Shown: positions 7,752 through 15,444 of the stretch, piece by piece
Layout of the letters: every line of letters starts with the position of its first letter
How positions within the stretch are numbered: position 1 is the first letter of the stretch
Source of the DNA: Prevotellaceae bacterium
GTDB lineage: Bacteria; Bacteroidota; Bacteroidia; Bacteroidales; Bacteroidaceae
Length of the DNA: 20,410 bases
Direction: 5' to 3'
NCBI GenBank assembly: GCA_022508635.1
Contig: JAFLUV010000018.1
Span: 1-20,410 of the forward strand
Translations under genes and position numbers: made by a program
Notes under the pieces: generated by a model
What the model was told of the DNA's origin: nothing
What the model saw: the letters and a program-made list of their open reading frames with translations, nothing else
The model's database searches: none

Positions 7752-9083
7752 ATGTTAAAGCTTGACTATTCCAAGGCTCTGCTTAGCGTGGAGCAAATTG
7801 CAGCCTTCGCCCCGAAGGCAGAAGAGGCACAAAAGGCTCTTGAGGCCGGAACTTGCGCAGGTAATGATTTCCTTGGCTGGCTCCACCTGCCCAGCAGCAT
7901 CACGGCAGAGTTCATGACGAAGATACAAGCCTGCACCCAGACACTTCGCGAGAACTGCGACACCGTTGTCGTAGCAGGCATCGGCGGTTCCTACCTTGGC
8001 GCGCGTGCCGTCATCGAGGCTCTGGGCAACAGTTTCCAGTGGCTTACCAATAACGGCAAGGATCCCAACATACTGTTTGCAGGCAACAACATCGGTGAAG
8101 ACTATCTCTACGAGCTCTGCGAGTATCTGAAGGGACGCAGATTCGGTGTCATCAACATCTCTAAGAGTGGCACCACGACCGAGACCGCTCTTGCCTTCCG
8201 CCTGCTCAAGAAACAGTGTGAGCAGCAGCGCGGAAAGGAAATGGCTCGCAAGGTCATCGTTGCCATCACCGATGCCAAGAAGGGTGCAGCCCGTGTATGT
8301 GCAGACAAAGAGGGATATACCTCGTTTGTCATTCCCGACAACGTGGGCGGCCGCTTCAGCGTACTCACTCCCGTCGGACTGCTACCCATTGCCGTTGCAG
8401 GCTTTGACATTGCCAAGCTCATTCAGGGTGCTGCCGACATGGAAAAGGCCGTTGCTGCCGACGTACCGTTCGAGCAGAACATCTGCCTGCAATATGCAGC
8501 TGTCCGTAACGCGCTCTACGCCCAGGGCAAGAAGATTGAGATTCTCGTCAACTTCCAGCCCAAGCTCCATTATATGAACGAATGGTGGAAGCAGCTCTAT
8601 GGCGAGAGCGAAGGCAAGGATCACAAGGGTATCTTTACGGCTGCCGTCGACTTCAGTACCGACCTGCATTCCATGGGACAGTGGATTCAAGAAGGCGAGC
8701 GCAGCATTTTCGAGACGGTAGTCAGCGTCGAAGAGACGGAGCATAAACTGCTTTTCCCCAGCGACGAGGAAAACCTTGACGGCCTGAACTTCCTGGCAGG
8801 CAAGCGTGTGGACGAAGTGAACAAGATGGCAGAGCTCGGCACGCAGTTGGCTCACGTAGACGGAGGCGTACCTAACATGCGTCTCGTCATGCCGCGACTG
8901 AACGAGTACTACATCGGCCAGCTCATCTATTTCTTCGAGAAGGCTTGCGGTGTAAGCGGCCTCATCCTTGGCGTCAACCCTTTCAACCAGCCCGGCGTGG
9001 AGGCTTACAAAAAGAACATGTTCGCCCTACTCGGAAAGCCCGGATACGAGAAAGAGAGCGAAGCTATCAAGGCAAGGCTGTAA
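7752..9083 (+). CDS. pgi: Glucose-6-phosphate isomerase
   Basis: The 443-residue enzyme interconverts glucose 6-phosphate and fructose 6-phosphate in the cytoplasm. The start at 7752 (MLKLDYSKALLS) gives the usual length of about 445 residues for the short bacterial/Bacteroidetes form; the ATG at 7683 would add 23 unlikely residues. Clear blocks are GIGGSYLGARAVIEAL, the sugar-phosphate loop SKSGTTTE (137-144), GGRFSVLTPVGLLPIA, and the C-terminal NPFNQPGVEAYKKNMF containing the active-site lysine region. It appears to be a single-gene unit, with a -7 box upstream and a strong terminator 22 bases downstream. I see no neighbouring lysS or gpsA, which often lie beside pgi in related genomes. 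Confidence 0.97.
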   Translation: MLKLDYSKALLSVEQIAAFAPKAEEAQKALEAGTCAGNDFLGWLHLPSSITAEFMTKIQACTQTLRENCDTVVVAGIGGSYLGARAVIEALGNSFQWLTNNGKDPNILFAGNNIGEDYLYELCEYLKGRRFGVINISKSGTTTETALAFRLLKKQCEQQRGKEMARKVIVAITDAKKGAARVCADKEGYTSFVIPDNVGGRFSVLTPVGLLPIAVAGFDIAKLIQGAADMEKAVAADVPFEQNICLQYAAVRNALYAQGKKIEILVNFQPKLHYMNEWWKQLYGESEGKDHKGIFTAAVDFSTDLHSMGQWIQEGERSIFETVVSVEETEHKLLFPSDEENLDGLNFLAGKRVDEVNKMAELGTQLAHVDGGVPNMRLVMPRLNEYYIGQLIYFFEKACGVSGLILGVNPFNQPGVEAYKKNMFALLGKPGYEKESEAIKARL

Positions 9084-9104
9084 AACTTCACCCACAGTCC
9101 CCAG

Positions 9105-9150
9105 AAAAAGGCCGGACTTTCCCGATGGGGAAGGTTCGGCCTTTCTTGTT
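9105..9150 (+). terminator. Rho-independent terminator after pgi
   Basis: The arms 9107-9123 and 9128-9144 pair almost completely (AAAGGCCGGACTTTCCC with its near-complement, differing only by G-U pairs) around the 4-base loop GATG. The stem has A residues before it and CTTGTT after it. The near-symmetric AAAGGCC/GGCCTTT ends could let it work in both directions. Confidence 0.85.
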
Positions 9151-9345
9151 GGAAAGAGCCTTGACACAATTTTATTGTAAAAAGCAACTATGTATGCACT
9201 CACCTCATTCCGCTAACGGGTAGCTGAAAATATCAACATTTGCTACAGGGAACGGCTCGCTGCCCATATTCCACGCTATACATTATTATATATAAGCTTT
9301 GCCGGTCTCTTTGTAGTATTTTCATACATTTATATTGTCCGGGAT

Positions 9346-9369
9346 GCAAATGCTATACTATGCATTTGC
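9346..9369. repeat. Perfect 8-bp inverted repeat in the pgi-cotH intergenic region
   Basis: GCAAATGC (9346-9353) and GCATTTGC (9362-9369) are perfect inverted copies around the 8-base spacer TATACTAT. It lies 66 bases beyond the stop codon of the leftward CotH-like gene, so it could be part of that gene's 3' end. No T-run follows, so it is not a classical terminator. The rest of 9151-9345 shows no gene or strong signal. Confidence 0.5.
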
Positions 9370-9372
9370 CAC

Positions 9373-9436
9373 GCTCCTCGCCTTGCTCTTTGGGCAGTTC
9401 GTAGCGACCGACTCTTCCGTCGTTGCTCCTCGCCTT
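9373..9436. repeat. 12-bp direct repeat flanking the end of the CotH-like gene
   Basis: GCTCCTCGCCTT occurs at 9373-9384 and again at 9425-9436, 52 bases apart. The second copy overlaps the stop codon of the leftward CotH-like gene (9435-9437). A short local duplication or slippage product is the simplest reading. Confidence 0.45.
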
Positions 9437-10844
9437 ATCGAGCGATCCACTTCCTTCCGCCACTCACGCGAATGCCTTTGCCTCGAGAAGCAGGCGAAGC
9501 GGGGATGCCGCGCAGGTCGTAGGCTGGAGCGAGAGCCTCGCCGGTGAAGTCGAAGAGAGGACGGACGGCGGTCTCCTCGTCGGTAACGCCGAAGTAAGCA
9601 TTAATTTGCTGATAGCGGCCAGCATACCAGTCAATGATGAGGTCGATTTCCTTTTTGAGGTCGGGGACGTAACAAGGTTGCACAGAGGCCTGCCGCTCCC
9701 AAGCACCTGAACTGACGAAGAGTTCGCAATAGTCATAAAGGCGTTGCGCGATGGAGTCAACTGCGAATACCCCTCCCTTGGTTTCCAGCCAGCGCTGTTT
9801 CAAATCGGCTTTGAACGAAGCCTGCGTCAGACAGGTGGAGAAAGGACGTGTGGCTGATGAAATGACCTGCTGGGGCGTCCAGTTGGAGTAAGTTCCGTCG
9901 TAATAATTCCCGTTGTAGTGGCCGCCGAGCGAAGTGTCGAGGTCCCACGGAGAAAAAATGAAGCGTGACTTGTCGCCCTCCGCCTGTATGTCTCGAATGG
10001 AATAGATTTGATTCTTGTTTCCCCAGTTGTCAGATATGGAAAGGGCCATGAGAAACAGCGTATAGTCCAGGAGATTCTCCACATAGAAGTGGGTAGATAT
10101 ATAATTGTAGCTGTTATAATTGTCGTAGAAATCGAGCAGGGGTTGCCAGGCGGCGAGGCAAGGATAGTCTTCGGGCTCGCTGAGTTCCCAAGCGTCGTGG
10201 TAGGCAGCCACGCAGACGGTGGAATCGTTGAAGAATCCGGGCGTATTTTGGTCGCCATAGTCGTTAGTTCCGCGCTTATACTGCACGCCGCGTATGGTGA
10301 CGCTGCCGTCGCTGTTCTCCTTGGGCTTCTTGAGGTCGAGCAGTTTTCGGTTGATGCGGTCTGTCAGACAGTAAATACCCTTGTAAGTCCCGTTGATATA
10401 TACCTCGACAAAGCGCCCGACGGTTCCGTTCCGCGAGCCAAACTCAGTGTAGTAAGGCAGGCGATAGAGGGCATTCCATATATCGAAGCAAACGCGGTTG
10501 CGCATGCAGATGCGGTCTATGGCCATTGCATCGAGAATCCACGACGAAGCGCAGCGCAGTCCGAGCAGTGTGGAGTCGATTTCCGTGCCGTCGGCCTCGC
10601 GCAGCTTCATGTTGAACGAGGGCTTCGAGGAGTATTGTTTGGCCGTTGCGCCGCGTGTCTTGAACTTGGCGGGCAGGCTGACGAGGCTGCCGTCGGTGTC
10701 CTCGAGTGCCATCTCGCCTTGAACGTAGGTGTCGGTGAGTTTGGAGGCGGGAAATGAAATGCGCAAGACGGGCAATTCTTCTGCATCGAGACGGGAGGCG
10801 GCGAGCAGAAGCAGCATAATGATAGGGTAAAATGTGATTCTCAT
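9435..10844 (-). CDS. Exported CotH-family kinase-like protein
   Basis: The 469-residue product belongs to the CotH family, atypical secreted protein kinases first known from Bacillus spore coats and common as exported proteins in Bacteroidetes. A signal peptide covers residues 1-21. Family blocks are FKTRGATAKQYSSKPSFNMKL (from 61; R64 and K74 in the nucleotide-binding part), SDNWGNKNQIYSIRD (from 271), and the metal-binding SPWDLDTSLGG (D301, D303). The last 30 residues (AYDLRGIPAS, then GKGIRVSGGRKWIAR) resemble the short C-terminal segment typical of secreted Bacteroidales proteins, including type IX secretion cargo, but are shorter than a full sorting domain. It lies 88 bases after rlpA on the same strand, so the two may be one transcript. 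Its substrate cannot be told. Confidence 0.85.
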   Translation of the reverse strand: MRITFYPIIMLLLLAASRLDAEELPVLRISFPASKLTDTYVQGEMALEDTDGSLVSLPAKFKTRGATAKQYSSKPSFNMKLREADGTEIDSTLLGLRCASSWILDAMAIDRICMRNRVCFDIWNALYRLPYYTEFGSRNGTVGRFVEVYINGTYKGIYCLTDRINRKLLDLKKPKENSDGSVTIRGVQYKRGTNDYGDQNTPGFFNDSTVCVAAYHDAWELSEPEDYPCLAAWQPLLDFYDNYNSYNYISTHFYVENLLDYTLFLMALSISDNWGNKNQIYSIRDIQAEGDKSRFIFSPWDLDTSLGGHYNGNYYDGTYSNWTPQQVISSATRPFSTCLTQASFKADLKQRWLETKGGVFAVDSIAQRLYDYCELFVSSGAWERQASVQPCYVPDLKKEIDLIIDWYAGRYQQINAYFGVTDEETAVRPLFDFTGEALAPAYDLRGIPASPASRGKGIRVSGGRKWIAR

Positions 10845-10932
10845 AAGGGTTAAATCAATGGATGTTTCAGAATGGGTACGCCAGTGGCATCCTCATAAAG
10901 CAGGACACAGGTTCATGCAGAAACAGGAGTTG

Positions 10933-11418
10933 TCATTCTGTTTTTGTCGAGTCAGCTTGCCAGACCGGAGTTGGATAAGTTGCAACCGGGGTGTACTGCA
11001 GGTCAAGTTCTGGAATCTCTGGTAAGCTGTCCTCTTCTGCCCGGTAAGGCACTACTTTTGGGTGGTAAGGCGTTATCTCCACTTGGCTGAAACCTGCAGC
11101 AATGATACCAAGCTTTGCGGCAGCTGCACGACTTAAATCGATGATGAACCGTTTTGAGTAGGGGCCGCGATCGGTGACGCGAACAATAACCGTCTTGTCA
11201 TTGAGCGGGTTTCGCACTTTCAACAATGTGCCAAAAGGGAACTTCAAATGTGCGCACGTCATATCATCGCGATCGTATCGTTCACCGTTCGCCATACGAT
11301 GTCCATGAAGTTTGTCAGAATAGTATGACGCATTGCCTCTGAATACTTCTTGCGCTAAACCAAGGAGGCATGGCAGCAGGCATAGCAATAGTAAATACAA
11401 TCGTTTCTTTCTCTGCAT
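10933..11418 (-). CDS. RlpA-like septal ring lytic transglycosylase family protein
   Basis: The 161-residue protein has a hydrophobic signal peptide (residues 1-22, LGLAQ before the mature end) and one double-psi beta-barrel domain of the RlpA type. Characteristic blocks are GNASYYSDKLHGHRMANGERY (from 28), AHLKFPFGT (from 56), VTDRGPY (81-87) and IDLSRAAAAKLG (from 93). RlpA in Pseudomonas cleaves naked peptidoglycan strands at the division site; the same role is inferred here. There is no SPOR domain at the C-terminus, only a proline-rich tail of about 40 residues. It is the upstream gene of a probable pair with the CotH-like gene and diverges from the polysaccharide export genes. Confidence 0.92.
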   Translation of the reverse strand: MQRKKRLYLLLLCLLPCLLGLAQEVFRGNASYYSDKLHGHRMANGERYDRDDMTCAHLKFPFGTLLKVRNPLNDKTVIVRVTDRGPYSKRFIIDLSRAAAAKLGIIAAGFSQVEITPYHPKVVPYRAEEDSLPEIPELDLQYTPVATYPTPVWQADSTKTE

Positions 11419-11525
11419 AAATACTTAATGTTATTTATGGGCGCAAGTTACTAAATCTTTGCGACAAATGTTGCATATTCGGGAAATAATATTTCAAAAT
11501 TACGTCTGTTTTACGTTTTTTTTAG

Positions 11526-11533
11526 TATTTTTG
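11526..11533 (+). promoter_or_regulatory. Putative -7 box for the polysaccharide export genes
   Basis: TATTTTTG fits TAnnTTTG and lies 23 bases before the ATG at 11557, implying a very short leader. The upstream 35 bases are T-rich, but no exact TTTG is found at the ideal 19-21 base spacing. The 138-base region to rlpA is A/T-rich and must also contain the leftward rlpA promoter, which I could not place. Confidence 0.55.
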
Positions 11534-11556
11534 CAAACTCAAATTCATCAAAGATA

Positions 11557-12375
11557 ATGAAAAGGATATCACTTTCACACATAGTCTGTATTGCGTGTAT
11601 AAGTCTGATGACCTCCTGCATTTCGAACAAGAAAATGATATACTTGCAGGGAGCCACGCAAGCATATACTGTTCCTCAGGAGATTAAGGATCATTTTGAA
11701 TTGCAGGTGCAGCCTGACGACCAGCTTGCCATTTCCGTTGCAAGCAAGGATATTGAACTGATAGCTCGCTTCAACAACAATACGCTCATTGGCGGCGGCA
11801 ATAACTCACAGGCGGGAACCAATACTATTAATGTCACTTCCGGCGTTTCTTACTTCCAGGTTGATATGGAGGGAAACATAGAGTTTCCTATTTTTGGCAC
11901 ATTGCATGTGGGCGGCATGACAACGCGACAGATTTCCGAGATGATACAGAAACGTATGATTACCGAAGGCTACATCAACGATGCTGTGGTCAACACGAAG
12001 ATTATGAGCTTCAAGGTGACTATCCTGGGTGACGTCAAGAATCCCGGCACACAGACTTATCAAGGCGAGCGTCTTACCATTCTGGAAGCTCTGGGCAAGG
12101 CTGGTGACCTCACCAACAGCGCCTATCGCGACAATGTCCTGGTGGTTCGCGAAGAGAACGGTACACGAAAGACTTACGAAGTCAACTTGCTTGATAACCA
12201 AGCGGTATTCAATTCGCCTGCCTATTATCTGCAACAGAATGATATCATTTATGTACAGCCCAATAAGAGTCAGCGCGTGAAGGGCAGCACCAGTTACACT
12301 TGGCTGTCTGTTGGCAGCACCGTTGTCGGCATGGTTGTAAGTATTGTATCACTCATTGTTGCACTAAAAAAATAG
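11557..12375 (+). CDS. Wza-like polysaccharide export lipoprotein
   Basis: The 272-residue protein is of the polysaccharide biosynthesis/export (Poly_export plus SLBB) family, which forms the outer-membrane exit channel for exopolysaccharide or capsule. The lipobox is LMTSC with lipidated C21. The Poly_export domain spans about 48-150 and one SLBB (soluble ligand-binding beta-grasp) domain about 151-236 (TILGDVKNPGTQTY, then QNDIIYVQP). A hydrophobic C-terminal segment (about 249-270) ending KK is typical of Bacteroidetes members and may form the membrane-spanning helix. The gene is 9 bases upstream of the Wzc-like gene, so both are very likely made together. Confidence 0.93.
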   Translation: MKRISLSHIVCIACISLMTSCISNKKMIYLQGATQAYTVPQEIKDHFELQVQPDDQLAISVASKDIELIARFNNNTLIGGGNNSQAGTNTINVTSGVSYFQVDMEGNIEFPIFGTLHVGGMTTRQISEMIQKRMITEGYINDAVVNTKIMSFKVTILGDVKNPGTQTYQGERLTILEALGKAGDLTNSAYRDNVLVVREENGTRKTYEVNLLDNQAVFNSPAYYLQQNDIIYVQPNKSQRVKGSTSYTWLSVGSTVVGMVVSIVSLIVALKK

Positions 12376-12384
12376 CACCTCGAA

Positions 12385-14799
12385 ATGGAAAACAATATCA
12401 GTAATTGCACATCTGACCACACTCGTCACAGTAGTTCCAGCTTTGAACATGAAGAGGAGATCATGCTGCGCGACATCCTCGACACGTTCCTCACCAACTG
12501 GGGCTGGTTCCTTTTCTCCGTCATTGTGTGCCTGGCTTTAGCGTGCCTCTATCTGGCCACTAAGTCCAACGTCTACCAGCGGCAAGCCGTAATGCTTGTC
12601 AAGGACGACAACGGCTCCAGCAGCGGCAGACGCTCTGGCATCAACACTGATGCCTTGATGCAATTGAACGGCGTGCTGGCCGGCTCGAGCGTCAAGAACG
12701 AGGTTTACATTCTGCACTCCTTCCAACTTGCACGTGAGGTTGCAAGGGAACTCCAGCTTGACGTTATGTATAGCACGCGCGTTGGCCTGCGCAATGTGTC
12801 GCTCTATAATAGCCGGCCTTTCACCATAAACTTTCTTTCAGAGTTTACCGTACCGGCAAGTTTCAAGCTGACAATCGACAGTGACAAGGGCGGGACTATC
12901 TCTGATGTCAGCTACGGCTTGCCCATGCAGAAATCCGACTTCACGGCAAAGGTTGAATGGAGCAAGGTTGTGAAGACACCCTTCGGCGAGTTCATCGCAG
13001 TCCCTACAGACGGGAAGCTCGATGATTTCATTGACAGAACCGTCAGCGTGCAGCGCATCAGCATTGAGGATGCTGCCGTCATGCTCTACAATCAGGTAAG
13101 TAGCGGCGAGGTTGACAAGGAGAGCACGCTGGTACGCATCACTTGCACGGATACAAGCATCAAGCGTGCCGATGACATACTGAACGGCTTGCTCAATGCC
13201 TACAAGCGTAGCATCATTGAGGACAAAAACCAGATGGCCAAGAGTACATTCCAGTTTATCGAAGATCGTATCGCACTCATCCACTCTGAGCTGAGCGAAG
13301 TGGAAGGCAGGATGGCCGACTTCAAGCAGAACAGCGGCCTGGTGGATTTCAAGGCCAGCAGCGATGCCTACATTGCACAGAGCAACCTGGCACGTCAGCG
13401 CACCGTACAGGCTGAGACACAGTATGCGATGGTAGAGTACCTCGTGGATCACATGACGCAAAACAGCACAGGCAACAGCCTGATTCCCTCGATGGGCGGT
13501 ATCAGCGATGCAGGCATTGCCTCGCAGATTAACAACTACAATCAGTTAATGTTGCAACGTAACCGTCTGGCAGAGAATTCATCGGAGAGCAGCCCTGCCA
13601 TTCAGGATCTCGACCTCAACCTCACACAGATGCGTGCTGCACTTACTGCCTCGCTCAAGGGCTACAGTGCAAGCCTCAAGCTTCAGGCGGAAAAGGCGAA
13701 AGCCGAAGAGGCAGGGCTCATGAGCAACCTGAGTGCCGTGCCGCAGAAGGAAAAGACGGCTATCGACATCACACGCCAGCACAGCATCAAGGAGACGCTC
13801 TACACCTTCCTGCTCAACAAGCGTGAGGAGACTGCCCTGCAGCTTGCCATCACCGAGGCGAACATCCGTATCGTGGAACAGCCCTTCGGCAGCCGCATCC
13901 CCATTGCTCCGCGCAGGCTGGTCACCATGCTGCTGGCTCTGATTATCGGAACCGTCGTCCCCTTCTTCTACTTCCGCCTGCGAACTGTCCTGGACACAAC
14001 GGTACACGGGCGTAAGGACATAGAGAAGTACACGACCATACCGATTCTCTGCGATGTGCCTCACAGACAGTCCGGCACGCACGCGCAGGACTCCGACCTC
14101 ATCGTCACGAGCCAGAACGATGACGTCATCGTCGAAGCATTCCGCATGATGCGCTTTAACATGCAGTTCATACGCAAGGACGCACGCGTGATTATGCTCA
14201 CAAGCACCATGCCGGGTGAGGGAAAGACATTCATCAGTCGCAACTTTGCCGCCACGCTTGGCTTGAACGGCAAGAAGGTTGTACTCATTGATGCCGACAT
14301 ACGCAAGCGCACGTCGAGCAGGCTCTCCAACCTGAGCAGCAGGCAAGGCCTCACTTCCTACCTCTCAGGTGCGGAGGACGACGTACTCAGGCTGGTGACG
14401 CCGCAGAGCAAAGAATGTAACTTGGACTTCCTGCCTGCAGGCATAGCTGCGCCAAACCCTGCCGAGCTGCTCATGAGCGACCGTCTGGATCGCTGCATAG
14501 AGGAGCTGAAGAAGCATTACGACTATGTCGTCATCGACAATGTTCCTGCACAGATGGTGGCCGATGCCGGCATCACGGCTCGCGTGGCAGACATGACCAT
14601 CTACGTTCTGCGCGAGACGAAGATTGACCGTCGCTTCCTGCCAGAACTGGAGAGCCTGCACCAGGAGAAGAAGTTCAACCATCTCTGCATCGTCCTCAAT
14701 GACAGCCGGAACCAGAACAAGAAGTACGGATACGGCTATGGTTACGGCTACGGTCCGAAGAACGAAAAGAAAGGCTGGAGCCTGTTTCGTAAAAAATAA
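12385..14799 (+). CDS. Wzc-like polysaccharide chain-length regulator and tyrosine autokinase
   Basis: The 804-residue inner-membrane protein fuses a Wzz chain-length domain with a bacterial tyrosine kinase. Membrane helices lie at about 40-58 and 512-530, bracketing a periplasmic, coiled-coil-rich region with the P-rich motif EQPFGSRIPIAPRR just before the second helix. The cytoplasmic kinase has Walker A MPGEGKT (609-615, K614), Walker A' LIDADIRKR (D636, D638) and Walker B VVIDNVP (D718). The tail carries five tyrosines alternating with glycine (Y781, Y783, Y785, Y787, Y789), the expected autophosphorylation cluster, followed by a basic end. Cycling phosphorylation controls oligomer state and polymer length in related systems. 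No cognate phosphatase gene is nearby. Confidence 0.94.
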   Translation: MENNISNCTSDHTRHSSSSFEHEEEIMLRDILDTFLTNWGWFLFSVIVCLALACLYLATKSNVYQRQAVMLVKDDNGSSSGRRSGINTDALMQLNGVLAGSSVKNEVYILHSFQLAREVARELQLDVMYSTRVGLRNVSLYNSRPFTINFLSEFTVPASFKLTIDSDKGGTISDVSYGLPMQKSDFTAKVEWSKVVKTPFGEFIAVPTDGKLDDFIDRTVSVQRISIEDAAVMLYNQVSSGEVDKESTLVRITCTDTSIKRADDILNGLLNAYKRSIIEDKNQMAKSTFQFIEDRIALIHSELSEVEGRMADFKQNSGLVDFKASSDAYIAQSNLARQRTVQAETQYAMVEYLVDHMTQNSTGNSLIPSMGGISDAGIASQINNYNQLMLQRNRLAENSSESSPAIQDLDLNLTQMRAALTASLKGYSASLKLQAEKAKAEEAGLMSNLSAVPQKEKTAIDITRQHSIKETLYTFLLNKREETALQLAITEANIRIVEQPFGSRIPIAPRRLVTMLLALIIGTVVPFFYFRLRTVLDTTVHGRKDIEKYTTIPILCDVPHRQSGTHAQDSDLIVTSQNDDVIVEAFRMMRFNMQFIRKDARVIMLTSTMPGEGKTFISRNFAATLGLNGKKVVLIDADIRKRTSSRLSNLSSRQGLTSYLSGAEDDVLRLVTPQSKECNLDFLPAGIAAPNPAELLMSDRLDRCIEELKKHYDYVVIDNVPAQMVADAGITARVADMTIYVLRETKIDRRFLPELESLHQEKKFNHLCIVLNDSRNQNKKYGYGYGYGYGPKNEKKGWSLFRKK

Positions 14800-14841
14800 G
14801 GACAAGACTTCACGGGGCATACCCCTGGAAATCCATTAAGC

Positions 14842-14887
14842 ATGCCTTGTCCGTTGCCGCACGATGGACGGTAACGGACAAAGGCAT
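14842..14887 (+). terminator. Strong hairpin downstream of the Wzc-like gene, possible terminator or structured RNA
   Basis: TTGTCCGTTGCCG (14847-14859) pairs with CGGTAACGGACAA (14869-14881) with a single G-U, around a 9-base loop. The stem continues with ATGCC (14842-14846) and GGCAT (14883-14887) past one bulged A, giving about 18 pairs. No U-tract follows, so it is not a typical intrinsic terminator; mRNA 3'-end protection or a regulatory fold is equally possible. Confidence 0.55.
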
Positions 14888-15110
14888 TCCTCCCGACAAC
14901 CATCAGCAGAAGTGCATGCAAGGCATTGTCCCCTGTCCCTGCCAATTGCAAGGCGGCAGAGGCATGCTCATGCCAGACACGACACGCAAAGAGGAGAGCG
15001 GCTGCACATAAAAAGGAGAAAACTGCCCCAAGCTATACTGCAAACTGACGGAAAAAGGACTATGCGCATTTACTGTTGCCGTCTGCTAAAATGCATAGTA
15101 AGCACCTCCG

Positions 15111-15244
15111 GCCGGAAGTAAAATCTACCTCAGCCGGAAGTAGTATACTCATTCAGCCGGAAGTAGTATACTCATTCAGCCGGAAGTAGTATCTACTTCA
15201 GCCGGAAGAAGACTCTACTTCAGCTGGAAGAAGACTCTACTTGC
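15111..15244. repeat. Six-unit 22-23 bp tandem repeat with internal dyad symmetry
   Basis: Six consecutive units begin at 15111, 15133, 15156, 15179, 15201 and 15223. Each starts GCCGGAAG (GCTGGAAG in the last) and ends CTCA, TTCA or TTGC. Units 2 and 3 are identical. After GCCG each unit is nearly self-complementary: unit 4 has the perfect stem GAAGTAG-TAT-CTACTTC, and the others keep 6-7 of 8-9 pairs. There are no unique spacers, so it is not a CRISPR array. It lies between two convergent operons. Confidence 0.85.
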
Positions 15245-15444
15245 GAAAGGGACAAGACAGGAGGCATTGACCGCCATTATTAACGGCATGAAGAGGCTCT
15301 GCGTAAGCTCGAGCCAGGAAAGCTCCTGCGAAGCTGGCAACATCGCGGAGACCTTACGACATTGCAATGAAAGTCAGTGAATTATAACAAGCAGACAAAA
15401 GCGATGATTATCAGAGCGGCCTGCCCGGCAAGGCACGAGCCTCG

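Larger units (their letters stand above)
14800..15444. other. 645-base gene-free region with hairpins and tandem repeats
   Basis: No convincing coding region is seen; open frames here are short, lack family features and cross repeats. The left part (14800-14931) holds a strong hairpin with competing partner sequences, and 14961-14974 holds a small perfect hairpin (GGCATG-CT-CATGCC). The middle (15111-15244) is a tandem repeat. GGACAAGAC occurs at 14800-14808 and again at 15250-15258. From 15259 to the end of the leftward DUF4835 gene I see nothing clear. The converging genes on both sides must terminate somewhere here. Confidence 0.6.

Noticed and set aside
9161..9166. TTGACA resembling a sigma-70 -35 box
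   Set aside because: Bacteroidetes primary sigma factors do not use this box, no matching gene follows, and it lies just after a terminator.
9335..9547. Rightward 70-codon open frame with a hydrophobic start
   Set aside because: It runs into the antisense of the CotH-like gene, and its start lies in an inverted repeat; no promoter or family feature supports it.
14864..15121. Rightward 85-codon open frame
   Set aside because: It begins in a hairpin loop, runs into the tandem repeat, and its product has an unnatural composition rich in R, H and Q with no family resemblance.
15111..15244. CRISPR array
   Set aside because: Units of 22-23 bp follow each other directly with no unique spacers and no cas genes nearby.
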